64,000 nt of DNA, taken from contig NC_052027.1 in the NCBI RefSeq assembly GCF_015832195.1, forward strand, positions 14,938,149 through 15,002,148. The letters are read 5' to 3'. This document shows positions 24,901 to 36,002 of this stretch, in pieces. The stretch comes from Motacilla alba alba (lineage: Eukaryota; Chordata; Aves; Passeriformes; Motacillidae). The translations under genes were made by a program, and so were the position numbers. Each line of letters starts with the position of its first letter. The first letter of the stretch is position 1. Under the pieces are notes generated by a model. That model was not told the DNA's origin, made no database searches, and worked only from the letters and a program-made list of their open reading frames with translations.

Positions 24901-26252
24901 CTTCTGCAAGTCAGATGGGTTGCCTTGATGCAGAGGTTACTTTCAAGGTGTGATGACTTAAAACCCAAGGTCAGTTCTGGTGAGCAGAGAGGCCAGATGT
25001 GAGCGTGACTCAGGCTGGTGTCTCCTGGGCTCACAGCCTTGCTGAAGGCCAGGGAAGCTGGGAGGTCACTGTCAAAGGCTTCTTTTGTAGAGTGCTGCTG
25101 GCTGCAGCTCTCTGTCCCCTGCCCAGGGGTTAGGCTGTCCATGCAGTATCCACCCAGCCAAGCCTTCTGTCTTCCACCTCAGAGGTATTTGAGTTCAGCC
25201 CTCCAGGGAAGAGCCCATGGACTCAGAGGTGGAAGGGTTCAGCTGCTATGAACTCTGTGCCTGGTTTTGACATTCCTCCTTAAGCATATGAGGGTTTTTG
25301 ATGTGTAATCTAGCCATGTGCTAGCTAGTGTACTTGTAGCCAGATCTGCCCTTCTTCAGGGGTCTGTCCTCCACTGGTGTGTTTGGCAGAGCCTTCCCAG
25401 CTTCAGACCTTTCTTACCCTGCCACTTGTAATTTAATGTTTCTGCCTTACAAGAGCCTTTTAGACCATTGTTGCACTGAGTGCCACAGCTTATACCTCTG
25501 GAGGTGCAGCTGGGGGGTTAATGTCTGCTTTCCTGCTGTGGAAACACTGAAAGAGCCTCCCTGGCATGCTCTGACCCCTGAGGAGTGTGCACAGTAGCTG
25601 GGATGTGGCTGTTGGGATCCTCTGGGCAGCATAGGTTGTGTCAATGTTGTTCTATACCCATGCTCTTGTGCAGGTGTTGGAGTCAAGGTTAACCACAAAT
25701 TTGCTGTCCTCTCTCCACTGGAGTTTAGGAAGTTTGGCATCTCTGTATCCACAAGTAATGGCCCTTTCTTCTTTCAGTCTGCTGCTAATTAACTTATAAA
25801 CTAAAGAAAAAGGAGTAAATTGGGAATGACTCTTATTGGGAATGATGGGCATGGGCAGAGTCAAAGCTAGAGACAGCAAAGTTGGCTTTTCAGTCCAATA
25901 TTGGACTATCCTGCCTCAGCCAGCATTCAGCTCACTTAAAAACTGCGGACAGGAGGGTCTCTGTGCCACTGGGCCCAGTGCTGCTATAAGTGTGAGGAAA
26001 TATACTGGCTACTTTTATTAATAGAAAAAAAACCCTTTACAAATCTGTTTCCTTCTGCTGTTATGACTATCCTGTGCTGAATGTTTGTGTGCGGGGGAAT
26101 TCTGGTTACAAAATATCTCTTTGCTTGTAATTTCCTTATCCAAACTGGAGGCTATCAGAATTCTCTCATGTGCAATTTTATGGGATCAGGCCAGTGCTAT
26201 TTTCTTGCCAAGAGTTTTTCCAGTGCAGATAAGAGATCTAGGAGGTATTCAA
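21973..26252. other. Unique non-coding stretch
   Basis: No recognised gene. A 115-residue frame on the minus strand at 23483-23830 and a 101-residue frame on the plus strand at 24135-24440 have no identifiable domain; the latter contains an LTRKEDTNALDLIL peptide faintly recalling non-LTR reverse-transcriptase proteins, which is too weak to call. Around 24540-24620 there are CTTAATTATGACAG and TTAATTACAG motifs. Confidence 0.45.
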
Positions 26253-26440
26253 TTAGATTTTTTTGTTTGTTTGTTTGGCTTTTTGTTTCATTGGGTTTTT
26301 TGGGGCTTTTTGTTTGTTTTGTTTTAGGGTTTTAAATTTTTTTCTCTTGTTTGTTTGCTTTTGGGGGTTTTTTGGGTGGTTTGGGGTTTTTTTTGGAAGT
26401 GTTTTTTTTTGTCTGGGTTTTTGGTGTTTGTTGGCTGCTG
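26253..26440. repeat. T/G-rich low-complexity tract
   Basis: About 190 bp almost free of A and C on the + strand, made of TTTG, GTTT and GGGTTTTTT-type words, including TTTGTTTGTTTG at its start and many GGG/GGGG clusters (for example ttttgggggttttttgggtg). The overlapping plus frames at 26081-26499, full of Phe, Gly, Leu, Val and Cys, are composition artefacts. Several G-runs on one strand give some quadruplex potential. Confidence 0.9.
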
Positions 26441-29274
26441 AGTTGTTTAATACCAGTTGTATATATGTTTTTTTGATATCTCCATTTCTCTGTTCATGAA
26501 TGTTAAACCAGAATTAGTGTCACCAGTATAAAGTCCTGTAAGTGTCTTAGAGTGGAAAATGCTGGATATGACTTCAGTGGTGATGCCACCAAGATTTAGG
26601 GTGTTCTAGAGGTGTCAGTGGTACAGCCTGGGATGGTAGGGATGCTCACCATTTGTTCCTTTGGCATCTGCTATAAACAGGAGCAGTGGGGCTTTTCTAC
26701 AAAGATAAAGTTCCCCTTTCAGGTCTCTGTGTTGCTGTAGAAAACGCAGAGCATCCTCTTTCACTTTTGGAAGGAAATGATCCTAAATAGAGCCCTGCCT
26801 GTGCTGTGGACTCCAGGCAGATGGCCAGTGCCATTATCCTTTAAGGGTGCATTAACAGCAACCTTCGGTTCAGAGGCACTGAGTTGTACCTCTCCCATGA
26901 GACGCCAGAATGGGCACAAGGCACGGATCCCTCTTGTCAATGCTGCTGGACCAGACAGTGCCAACGGGAAAAACATTTGTTCTGCTCTTGGTCTGTCTTC
27001 TGCACAGGAATTTGGAGACAACACAGTAAAGGTGATGCTGCAGATAAACACAAGCTACCAGACAGAAACACAGACCATAGGATTTTCTGCAGCCAGATGC
27101 AGTTAATAGATGCCACCTCAACTGCATGCCTCAGAGGAAGGCGCAATCTTCATAACAGGCCAAAATCATGGACTTCTATTTGCACCATAATGATCTCTGG
27201 AAAGAAATTTCTCCCTGATTACCATATGCCCAGAAGGGTTTGCAATGAATAGGCCTTACAGTTTCATCTTCTGAGCGCTGCAGACATTTGGTTGTATCGT
27301 CAGCTGGTGGAAACTGGCATTGCTTTGTTGCCTTTCCAAGTCAATTTGAAATGAGTGAAGATTGGTCTTTCAGTTCTCCTTCACATGAAGGTCATGTAGC
27401 TTTTGTGGCTTTGTGCAATATGTTCTTCCTAAAGAGAAATGAATGTGCAGTTGTGTTTTATTTTGCAATGATCTTCTAAAGTACCCAGTTCAAAGATTGG
27501 GCGTGCTTGACACACTTTCCACCCATTTATTTCAAATTAATAATCCTCTGATGCCTCTCACGTGATCTGCTGGTCCTGCAACAGTTTGAGCTTTGATGGA
27601 GTAGGAGTCTTTGAACAACAAGGGAGTACTGGAAAATCTGGGGAACTTCTGTTTGAGAGGCTTTGATACTGTGCTGGTACACTATCCTACTGTTAGGCTG
27701 CTTCAGTGTTTCCAGTCTCTCAGGGTCATTCCATAAAAGATATGGGAAGGATTCTCACTTGGATTGTCTGCAGTTGTTAGTTGCCTGGGGAAGACTATAA
27801 CTTACCCTTTAAAAATACCTGTACCTTGTTTTCAAAGGGATCTAAGGGCAGGATGCTTCAAAGGAGCAATGTAGCAAGTTGGAGAAGAACCAGCCCTCAA
27901 GGAAAGTTCTCATTCTAAAGCCTCAGTAAGAGCTGGGAGGCAAACATTTTTCCATCCCCCCCTTTCTTCTCTGTGATATGAGGAATGTCAGCTGCCACTC
28001 ACTGTGAGCAAAGGTTTAAGAATTCTCCCACACATAGTGTAGAGATGAGCAGAAACCAGGAGTCAGCTTCCTGCCCAGTCAGGCTTTGACTCAAACCCCC
28101 CAGCGTGGCAGGGAGGTGGCTGGTTAGCTGGGTATCCGCCAGGCCTGCTCCAAAGGGATCCTGCAGATGAGAGCCCAGGGCACTCTAGGAAGCTGGAGGG
28201 GTCCCTGAACATTTACAGGAATAAATTTACTTGAGAGTGTTTCAGGCACTGCAAGCAATGAGGAGAAAAAGTCCCATTTGAAAGCCAGTAGAGGTTTTCA
28301 GGAACTGCTGCTTCTTCAGAGAAGAAAACCACAGACTCTGAACTATGAATCCATAGCTGCCCCCAGCCTCTGGGTAAAGGCAGAGCATCTTTAAAGGCCA
28401 AGCCCAGCAAGGCTGGCACAAGTGGTCAGGAGCAGGAAGTGTCCCACAAGACAGGATCTCAGCTGCTTGGAGAACATCAGGGAGCATCACAAAGGAAGAG
28501 AGAAGCCAGCAGTGTCACAAGCAGCATCAGATCTGCTTTCTAACACATCCTTCTTGGTGTTCTTTGGTGTCAAGGGAAAGCTCAGTTTATCACTTCTCCC
28601 TTAGCAGGGCACCAGCAGAGACTTCTTGCTCTGTTTGCCTCCCAGTTTTCCCAAAATTCATAGGAACTCGGTATGTTAGTGGCTTTTCTTCTGGTTGAAA
28701 CAGGACAATTCCCAGAGGAAATGGGGCACATGGAGTGACCATGTCCTTATGTTGTATTCCTCATGTATAGTGAGGAAATGGCTGCAGATCACTTCTGTGA
28801 AGATGCCACTTTCATAGGTCTGATCTCCAGGAAAAATCCCCTCTAAAGAGAAAAAGGTGACTGCCCTGTGACACTGAGTGCATCTGTCAGTTCTGTTTTA
28901 CTTTAAGCAGCCAGTAATTGATCTCAAAGGTCTTGTTTGCACTTGATGATGCCTCAGAAATCCTGAGTCACTCTTTACCTGAGTTCACCCTGGTACATCT
29001 GTTTACTCTATGGTAGTGTGATAGTTGGGAAAGTCCTCAAGTACAAAGAATTTTGAAACTGTCATCTTCCTAAAAACGTAGTCCTGCTGCTTTTATAATG
29101 AGAAAGTAGGTTGGATGTCACATTCCTTGATGAAACACAGCTGTGTATCAGTCCCAACATTTCTCAGGTGTTGAGACAGCTCAGTTTTGCTGTCTGCTTG
29201 CGCTCAGAATCTCCTGGTTGTTAACCTCCAGGAGAGCCAACAGAGGTTTACACCTCCAAGATGTTAAATATCAC
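26441..29274. other. Unique non-coding stretch
   Basis: No recognised gene or repeat. Overlapping frames around 26761-27252 on both strands (109 and 122 residues on plus, 96 on minus) are open together, a pattern that often reflects base composition. No domain is recognised in any of them, and I see no matched splice sites that join them to a neighbour. Confidence 0.45.
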
Positions 29275-29350
29275 GTTTATGTCAGACAGAAACATCTTGG
29301 ACTACCCTCTCAGTTTATGTCAGACAGAAACATCTTGGACTACCCTCTCA
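29275..29350. repeat. Perfect tandem duplication, 2 x 38 bp
   Basis: The 38-bp unit from 29275 to 29312 (beginning GTTTATGTCAGACAGAAAC) is repeated without mismatch at 29313-29350, followed by unrelated sequence. Identity of the two copies implies a recent event or a sequence-assembly artefact. Because 38 is not a multiple of 3, the same peptide appears in two frames of the overlapping plus ORF. Two copies do not make a CRISPR or satellite array. Confidence 0.97.
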
Positions 29351-31059
29351 GCTCCTGCCCTGGGCACTGTGTCAGTATGGAAGAAGCAAATGAACAATTT
29401 TTTTTCCTATTTCTGACTTTGACGGGGGTTTGGGGCTGTGTTCAGCTTGGCTCTGCCCTACATTTGCTGCTATGTCCATGCATGTCTGTGTCACTTGGAT
29501 CCCTCTGTCTTTGCTAAGGGTTCAGATTGTATACCCAGCAAGTTGCTGAGGTCATCTGAAGTGCATTTGCATTCATTTTGTGGTAACTTGGTCACGAATT
29601 TAAGCTCTGAAGGGCACCAAGCAATTGTGTTTATCAGTAGGAGCCTTGGTGCTCACCGTTTGCTATTGGGCTCTTTTCTAAGTTATCTTCAACCTCAGTC
29701 ATCGCTGGCATCCAGGGAGCTTAACATCAGACAATTGTCTGAGTATTCATTAAGCTCTAAGTGCTTAAACAGTGAAACCTCTACAAAAGCAGCTCTGAAA
29801 GCTGAAGAAGAAAAATATAACTGCCTGTGAGGAAACTTTCCTGCTGCTAGCCATAAATCAGTGGGTTTTTAGTAGCTTGTGATGAGCATCTTAATGGGGC
29901 CTATCAATCTGACTGCATTTAAAGTTTCAGCCATTGTTACATTACCCAAGTGATCACAGATCCTCTGATGGCAGAGATAACTTGGGAAAGATTGAGCAGA
30001 ATATGAGTTTATCTGAAACCGTGACCTGACAACTGTGATGTCTCTAACTGCCTAAAATTACTCGTGTTCATCTTTCCAGGATGCACATAGACTGAACTGA
30101 TGCCTTCCTGTCTTTTGTGGCAGCTGAGCTATTTGTCTTCTCCCGTCTCCTACCTTCATTTCTTCCTGCAGACAACAGCATTCACTCCTGTCACATCGGG
30201 CCCAGGAGATTGGAGTTAAAATTCAGATAAAGGAGGTAAACTAGGAAGCAGTGTATGAGCCAATGTCATGAGGAATTTGGGATGATGCAAAATTTGGGCA
30301 TCCACTGTTGCTTCCCAGTCATACAATTCAGTCTCCTCTAGCAATGGGTGCAGCACAGCTTCTTGAGAGTCTCACCGTTTTTATTTTGCTCCTGTTTCAA
30401 AGCCACCACTAAAGAAAAAAGGTCTCCATAAACATCCTGTGGCTTAGGAACATGAGAAAGCATAAATTGCTGGTTTTAGGCACTTCTCTTCAACCAGCTG
30501 TCCCAAAGGCTGTTTGAGCTGTAAAGCCCATCCATCACTTTGGCTACTGACGCCAGTGCCACTGCCAGGGAAAGATCAGTCAAGCTGGATTATCAAAGTC
30601 AAAGCCAGAGACAGCTCTTGTGGGAAGTGGTTGAGAAAGTCTCATGTCTTAATTCCTCTCTGTGTATGAAATAAAAAGGGGATTGTGCATGAGGGGTGGG
30701 AATACCCTGTTTCTCATTAACTGAATGCATGGTCTTGAAAGAGAGGGTGGAGCCCCTGTGCAAAACAGAAACCATATTAATACAGTTTGTTTCCCTGTTT
30801 TTCCTTCCAGTGCTCTCCTCTGGGAACCATAGTCCAGTCCCAGGGCTTTGCATGTATAGTTAGCAGTAAAGATGGGTTGGTTTTTATGTGAAAAGAAAAA
30901 ACCAAACATGGGAAAATGGAAAAAACCAGGCCTGGAAGATGGAGTGAAAGCTCTTTAACCATAAGAAAGTTGCTGCTGTGACTAGAGGTGCAGAGGCAGG
31001 CCCAGCCCTCTGTCCACACTCAGCAGTGCTGGCTGTGCTCTGGGCACTGGCTGTGAGAG

Positions 31060-31290
31060 CCGTCAAAGTGGAGCTGTCACCGGGGCTGACAGCCTGGCTG
31101 TGCCACGGGGAATGGATGTGACTGGTGGCATCTGTCTGTGCCGGTGGTGGGGATCCCCTCCGGGGACAGAATGGCCCTGGCAGCTCAGCACAGGGCACAG
31201 CTCGGGAGCTGCAGCTCCGGCAGGCGGGAGGAGGGAGCGCCTGGAAGTGTCTTTGGGGCGCTGGTCTGTGAGCTGCACTCTGCTGAGATT
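31060..31290. promoter_or_regulatory. GC- and CpG-rich patch with a CTGTCA/TGACAG inverted repeat
   Basis: Roughly ten CpGs lie within about 200 bp, unusual for the surrounding sequence. CTGTCA at 31074-31079 and TGACAG at 31087-31092 form an inverted pair seven bases apart; TGACAG is the core bound by TALE homeodomain proteins (MEIS, PKNOX, TGIF). Overlapping open frames on both strands reflect low stop frequency in GC-rich DNA. Regulatory function is inference. Confidence 0.25.
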
Positions 31291-31346
31291 CACTCACCAG
31301 CCCTGTCTCTTGGCTTGGTTCAGAACATAAAGCAACTCAGAAGCCC

Positions 31347-31390
31347 TTTTTTTTTGTTCTTTTGTTTGTTTTTTTGGGGTTTTTTGTGGT
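31347..31390. repeat. T/G low-complexity tract
   Basis: Runs of T broken by G and C (nine T, then GTTCTTTTG, then seven T, GGGG and six T). Composition only; no gene content. Confidence 0.85.
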
Positions 31391-33182
31391 CATTGGAAGT
31401 TGGGGCTTTCTGATAGGCACATATGCTCCAAACCCAGCTATTTCCATCAGGACTTTTCAGGACTTTGGGTGGTAGGAGTGTGTGTGACAACATATTTTGC
31501 TAACCAAACCCCAATTTTTCCTACATCCCTACTGTGGGATTTCTGGTGGGAGATGTACATGTGACTTAGATTTTAGGAAAGAAAACTTACCTGAGAACCA
31601 AAACCTCCTTCAGAAAAATAGAGTGATAAAACTTTTCCAGTTCCATGAAATGTTTCTCAGAAGGCAGGAAACAACTCCCTGCCTCCCTCACTGTGGTTAA
31701 ACAAGGCTGAGCAGTGGATGGGCAAGATGAAGCTTGATGGGGGTGAAGGGCCCTGCATGCCCTGGGGCTGGCGGGCACAGGCTCCAGGCTGGGAAAAGCC
31801 AGCAAACTCCCACCTACGCCTGCAGTGAACCAGGAACTGCAGCATGGGAATGTGTCCCAAACAACTCAGTAAGCCCTGAACAAGAAGATACAAGTATTTG
31901 CTAAAGTCAGGGTCCTAACTCTGTCTTCAGGTAGAACTTTGCATAGAAACCCACTAAAAACCAAGGAAGTAGCATCCTTTTTAGGCATTTTACAGAGGAC
32001 GTCCAACACCATATATGCCAATTAAGCAGGGAGGTGAACGATAGTGAAAAAACAGAGCAACTCAGAATACACAGCCGTAACTTGCCCTGCATGGTCTGGT
32101 AGTGCCCAGATACCCTTAGATATTGTTTAAGCTTCTCTGGTAGCAGACTTGTGGGAGTATTGGCACAAGGCATAACTGCAGTGCAGGTAAGGTTCTTCAT
32201 GCATAAATTCATTGCTGGCTACATTGTCCCTCATCAGATTTGATTAAAGTCTCTCAAACTGAATTGAAAATGGAAAGAATGGTGCTATTAATTTCCATGG
32301 CTACTGATTACAGAGGGCTTGTTGCATTAGGTAGTTCAGTGGTCAGGGCAAGCTGTGGTGTCCATATGTGAGAGAGCCAGACGTGCTCTGCAGGGAAAAG
32401 CAAGTCCTGTGCTGCTCCCCAGTGACTCCCTTGCTCCAGGGGGTCTTGCTGGAGTGGTTTGACTTGTGTGCCCCATGGATGGGACATCGTGTCACAGGGA
32501 GTGACTTCCATAATAGCTACTGGTATTGGCTGTCTTGGCAGAGAACACATGTGGGGAATGAGGTCTGGGCCCGCTCTAGAAGAGACCTCTTTAGTTATGG
32601 GTCAGGGCACATGGACAGGCAGCAATAAAGGGGGACTTTGGGATTATTTGTGGACAAACAGCTGACATCAACTTGCAGGGCTCCTTATTGCAGTGTATTT
32701 CATAGTAAGTTAAAACCAGGTGTATTTTTAATGCTGAAAAAGAATAAGCCAAAAGAAAGCAACAGGAAGAAGGCCTGAAATAAAAAGCTGCAAGAAATCA
32801 AATGAGCATTTTCCAGGAGCTGCATGTCTGAGTGTTGCTTGGGGTGAAATGTAGCTTGTGACCCAGTAGTGAGGCCATGATCACTGGAACATCTGTACAG
32901 GCTCTGGCCAGAGGCTGGAACCAGTAACATGTGTAGGAGGAGTGTAAGAGAGAAACTGTTTGTAGTATGATCCATCCTCTGGCATAACCTCAGGCCTGTG
33001 GTCACACCTGTTGGCATCAGCATCCTGATGTTTTTTGTGCATCCTGTGATTGCAGAGGCTTCAGATTTGGGTTTTGGTCTGGTGGTTTTGGCGTTTTTTT
33101 CTGAGGGGGTGGGGGGAGGCATTTGTGAGAAATATCGAACACTTTTGCTTTAATCAACTTTCTGCTCTTTTTATCTCTAAAG

Positions 33183-33331
33183 ACCTTGGTCTCCTTCCTG
33201 TGCCACCTCTTGTCTGAGCTGAGGCATCCTCCCACATGGAGAAAGGAGCTGCAAAAATCACTGGTCAATCCGTTCTTCTTCATGCCTTGTCAATCCTTGC
33301 TAAGAGAGAGTGTGAGACATTCCCCCCTCCC
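33183..33331 (+). other. Candidate coding exon, 149 bp
   Basis: A very strong acceptor (long C/T tract ending 'tttatctctaaag' at 33182) and a GTAAGT donor at 33332 enclose 149 bp. Of the three frames only one is open; it reads 49 codons plus two bases, beginning TLVSFLCHLLSELRHPPTWR and ending RESVRHSPL. The other two frames stop within 13 codons. The pattern of Leu and aromatic residues could fit an alpha-helical repeat protein, but I cannot name a family. No phase-matched neighbour exon was found, so a chance splice pair remains quite possible. Confidence 0.27.
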
Positions 33332-34562
33332 GTAAGTCTTGACTTAAGTGAACCACAGGATCATCTTTTCATGGTGGCTTTTAAAAAGGAAGGCTTTACC
33401 TGCCTTTGCTTCAGCCTTTCAGTGATCCTTTGAGATCCCACATGAGTTTGTGACCATTCCTGAGCCCCGAGCTGGAATTTCTAAAGCACTACCAGCAGCA
33501 ACCCTAGGCAAAATAATGGATGAATGAGAGCAGAAGGAAGCACCATGTGCTCTCAGAGTGGAGAACTGCACGTTCACATAAGCTCTGAACAATTTCTGAT
33601 TTTATACTTTGCCAGTGTGTTATTTATGCTCTTGGAGCATGGGGCGCATCTGCTTGGTCAGCCTTGACAGTGGCCTGGCTCCAGGGATCAAGACAAGCTG
33701 ACCAAAGCATTTCCAAATTCTTGGTCATATTTGAGACCTCCTTGAGCTCCTGACTGGGTTACATGAATGCTGTGCTCGGAAGAAAGAGGAAGCATTGGTT
33801 TGAGTTGTAGGTTGCAAGTGTTTCAGAGTGGCCTTGTAACCTCCTGAATGTTGAGTCAGCCATGTGTCAGGCACTGGTGCTGGTAACAGTACCAGTGTAA
33901 TATGGCCTTGGGATTGTTCTGTGTACATCCCCTGCTCCTTTTGTGGTTTTGAATTTCCCTAAAAAAGTTTTTTTCCTAAACTTTGGTAATGAAGATGAAA
34001 TCCCCCTTCATTGCATTTTTATTCCTTTATATAGATACTATTGTCTCACTGAAGAAATGAATTTAATAATGAATTATCATGTTCTCATTGCTATACACTT
34101 CCCCTTTGTACCTGGATACCTCTGTTCCCTTTTGTGTTTTGATATAAGACTCTCGGACAGCCTGTGTGCTACATGGGCATGTGCTACCTACAGACCACAC
34201 AGCAGCTTCTTCACTGAGAATAGGTTTGTTCACCACAGTTGCAGTAAGGGCTGCATTTCCAGTTTTTGCTTTTATTTAAGTGTCTTTTATTTACCTAAAT
34301 ACAAGCCATCCTTCCACTCTTGGCAATTTTCACTGTTTCACTCATATAGGGCTGCATTTGTTCAGACCAACCTCGATGGTCAGTGTACTCTATCCATTTT
34401 TATTCAATGAAAGAGTTAAGCTGGTGACACTGAACTCTCCTCTCAAGGCAGATAACACACCATGTGGGTGACACATTTACATCTATCCCTTGGATTTACA
34501 TCTCTCTCCTCTGTGGACGTGAGTGGAGTTTGTTTGGTTTGTTGGTGTGTTTTTTTTGGTTG

Positions 34563-34590
34563 TTTTTTTTTTTTGTCAGGAAAAAAAAAA
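34563..34590. repeat. T12 - 6-base spacer - A10 inverted repeat
   Basis: Twelve T (34563-34574), the spacer GTCAGG, then ten A (34581-34590). This is a perfect 10-bp stem with a 6-base loop at the DNA or RNA level. It follows another T/G-rich section at 34530-34560. Confidence 0.9.
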
Positions 34591-35100
34591 GACAGAAGTA
34601 TAAATAGAAATGTATTCATTTAGATATTGAGGCAATATCCATAGAATTAAAATGGTTGAAAACTTAAAGTGGACTTAGGGATATAGCAGGAGTACCCCCC
34701 TGGGCTGTATGCAAGAGGAGCTGTTGCTTTTGGGGAAGAAGAGGAGAAAGGAGTGCTGAGGTATTTAGATGACTGCTCTGTTTTGCTTTGTCACAGCAAG
34801 AGGGATGATGTGAAGGGCGAGGTGGTGGGCAGAACAACTTTTGTTAGGGCATGGCAGGGAGAAATAACTGTAATGCTGTAAATATTGCAGCTGACACAGC
34901 AGAGACCCATTTGGCTTGGGATATAGGGCAATAAATGCAGTCAGGTGATTCAGGGGTGTTGTGCTTAAGTCTGCCAGGTAGTCAGGCGAGAGCAGATCAG
35001 GAAATAATTATGACTGATAAGGGGAGCTGTAAGAAGGCCAGCACCTTCTGCGACCATGAAAGGTGTTACTGATTAACTGTTATGGAAAAGCTGGAAGCAC

Positions 35101-35430
35101 ATTCTCCCCTTCCTTCGGAGTCACACCCGGCTGCTCTCCTGCACCATTAACTCGAGAGCTGCCCTGCGAGCGCAGCTGGGCGTGACCCAGCTCCAGCCCA
35201 GGGCAGCAGCTGTGAATGGGGAAGCTTCCGACAAGGGCACGGCTGGCGCCCAGCTGGGGCTGTCCTGTGCCCGGATCCCCGGCGCTGATTCCTGCCCAAA
35301 TCCGTGCTGCTCCCGGGGAAAGTGGGCAAGATTGCTGTCCCTGTATGTTGGAAATGAAACCCCGCCCTGGCAATAGGCTCGAGTGACAGAAAGCTGTCAC
35401 TTTGGACAATGACACTTCAGCTGTCACTAA
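35101..35430. promoter_or_regulatory. CpG islet with clustered TGACAG/CTGTCA sites
   Basis: About seventeen CpGs lie within 35115-35390, with GGCGCC, CCCGGG-type words and two CTCGAG sites, in otherwise CpG-poor DNA. At its right edge GTGACAG (35383-35389) and CTGTCAC (35394-35400) form a perfect 7-bp inverted repeat with a 4-base spacer, and a third CTGTCAC occurs at 35421-35427. TGACAG is the known core site of TALE homeodomain factors. A 206-residue minus-strand frame spans 35080-35700, but its composition (Pro, Ser, Gly, Cys) follows from the GC content. Promoter or enhancer identity is inference. Confidence 0.35.
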
Positions 35431-35934
35431 AGCAGCTCTAAAATTCGGGGTGAAGATGCAAGAGGGAGGAGAGGGGAAATCTTCTGTCTGTTGAGGAGAT
35501 GCAGCAATGTAAGACTCAGGTGCTTCAGGGCAGGTACACCAGCACACAGAGGGCAGCTTCCCATGTCCTGGCTCTTGTACTTTCCTGGGGTTGGCCAAAG
35601 GGATGCAAGGATAGGGACCACATAGCAAGCTGGCAGTGCCTATAGTTTGGATCAGCCCTTTGCAGCTGAGAACTGCAGTAAACCCCAGCATTTTCTGCAT
35701 TATGGTTGTTCCTTCTGTGCACAGCTCTGCCCGGAGCAGAGAGGGCAGAGCCCTGCCTGGTGCTTGGCAGGCACCAAACTACAGTCTGGAGATGCACTCC
35801 ATGTGGAGAACTGGCCTGGGATGTTAAGGCAATGCTGGTGTTAAGCATAGACAGTGGGGATGGTGCCAGAGCTGTAGTTTGAATCTTGAATAGACTTTCC
35901 TTTGTAACCTTCTGTACAGCTCTTAGAGTGATTG

Positions 35935-36002
35935 CTAATGGATTTTATTTGATTAATGCTAGCTAATTAATTTTTATTAATTAGGTCACTTTTAGTGACT
36001 CA
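35935..36002. promoter_or_regulatory. TAAT-dense AT-rich block next to the LTR
   Basis: Within 70 bp there are GATTAATG, CTAATTAATT, ATTAATTAGG and a perfect inverted repeat GTCACT-TTT-AGTGAC at 35985-35999. The block ends exactly where the LTR begins at 36003. Such clustered homeodomain-type words are typical of developmental enhancers. Conservation is not known. Confidence 0.25.

Larger units (their letters stand above)
29351..35100. other. Largely unique non-coding stretch with a GC-rich patch
   Basis: No recognised gene. It contains a GC-rich patch at about 31060-31290, T/G-rich low complexity at 31347-31390, a candidate exon at 33183-33331 and a T12/A10 hairpin-forming site at 34563-34590. 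The 155-residue plus frame at 33943-34410 is rich in Phe, Tyr, Cys and Leu, as expected from T-rich DNA, and is not taken as a gene. Confidence 0.45.

Noticed and set aside
24679..24909. Lys-rich minus-strand frame (GRHERKEKNMNKEKKGKYG) as a coding exon
   Set aside because: The region is a simple purine-rich stretch on that strand, which yields Lys/Glu-rich peptides by composition. No strong paired splice sites.
29275..29350. CRISPR array or satellite
   Set aside because: Only two adjacent copies without spacers, in vertebrate-type DNA. It is a simple tandem duplication.
35080..35700. 206-residue minus-strand frame, the longest in the window
   Set aside because: It covers a GC-rich CpG islet where stops are rare, and its Pro-, Ser- and Gly-rich composition follows from base content. 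No family resemblance or splice structure.
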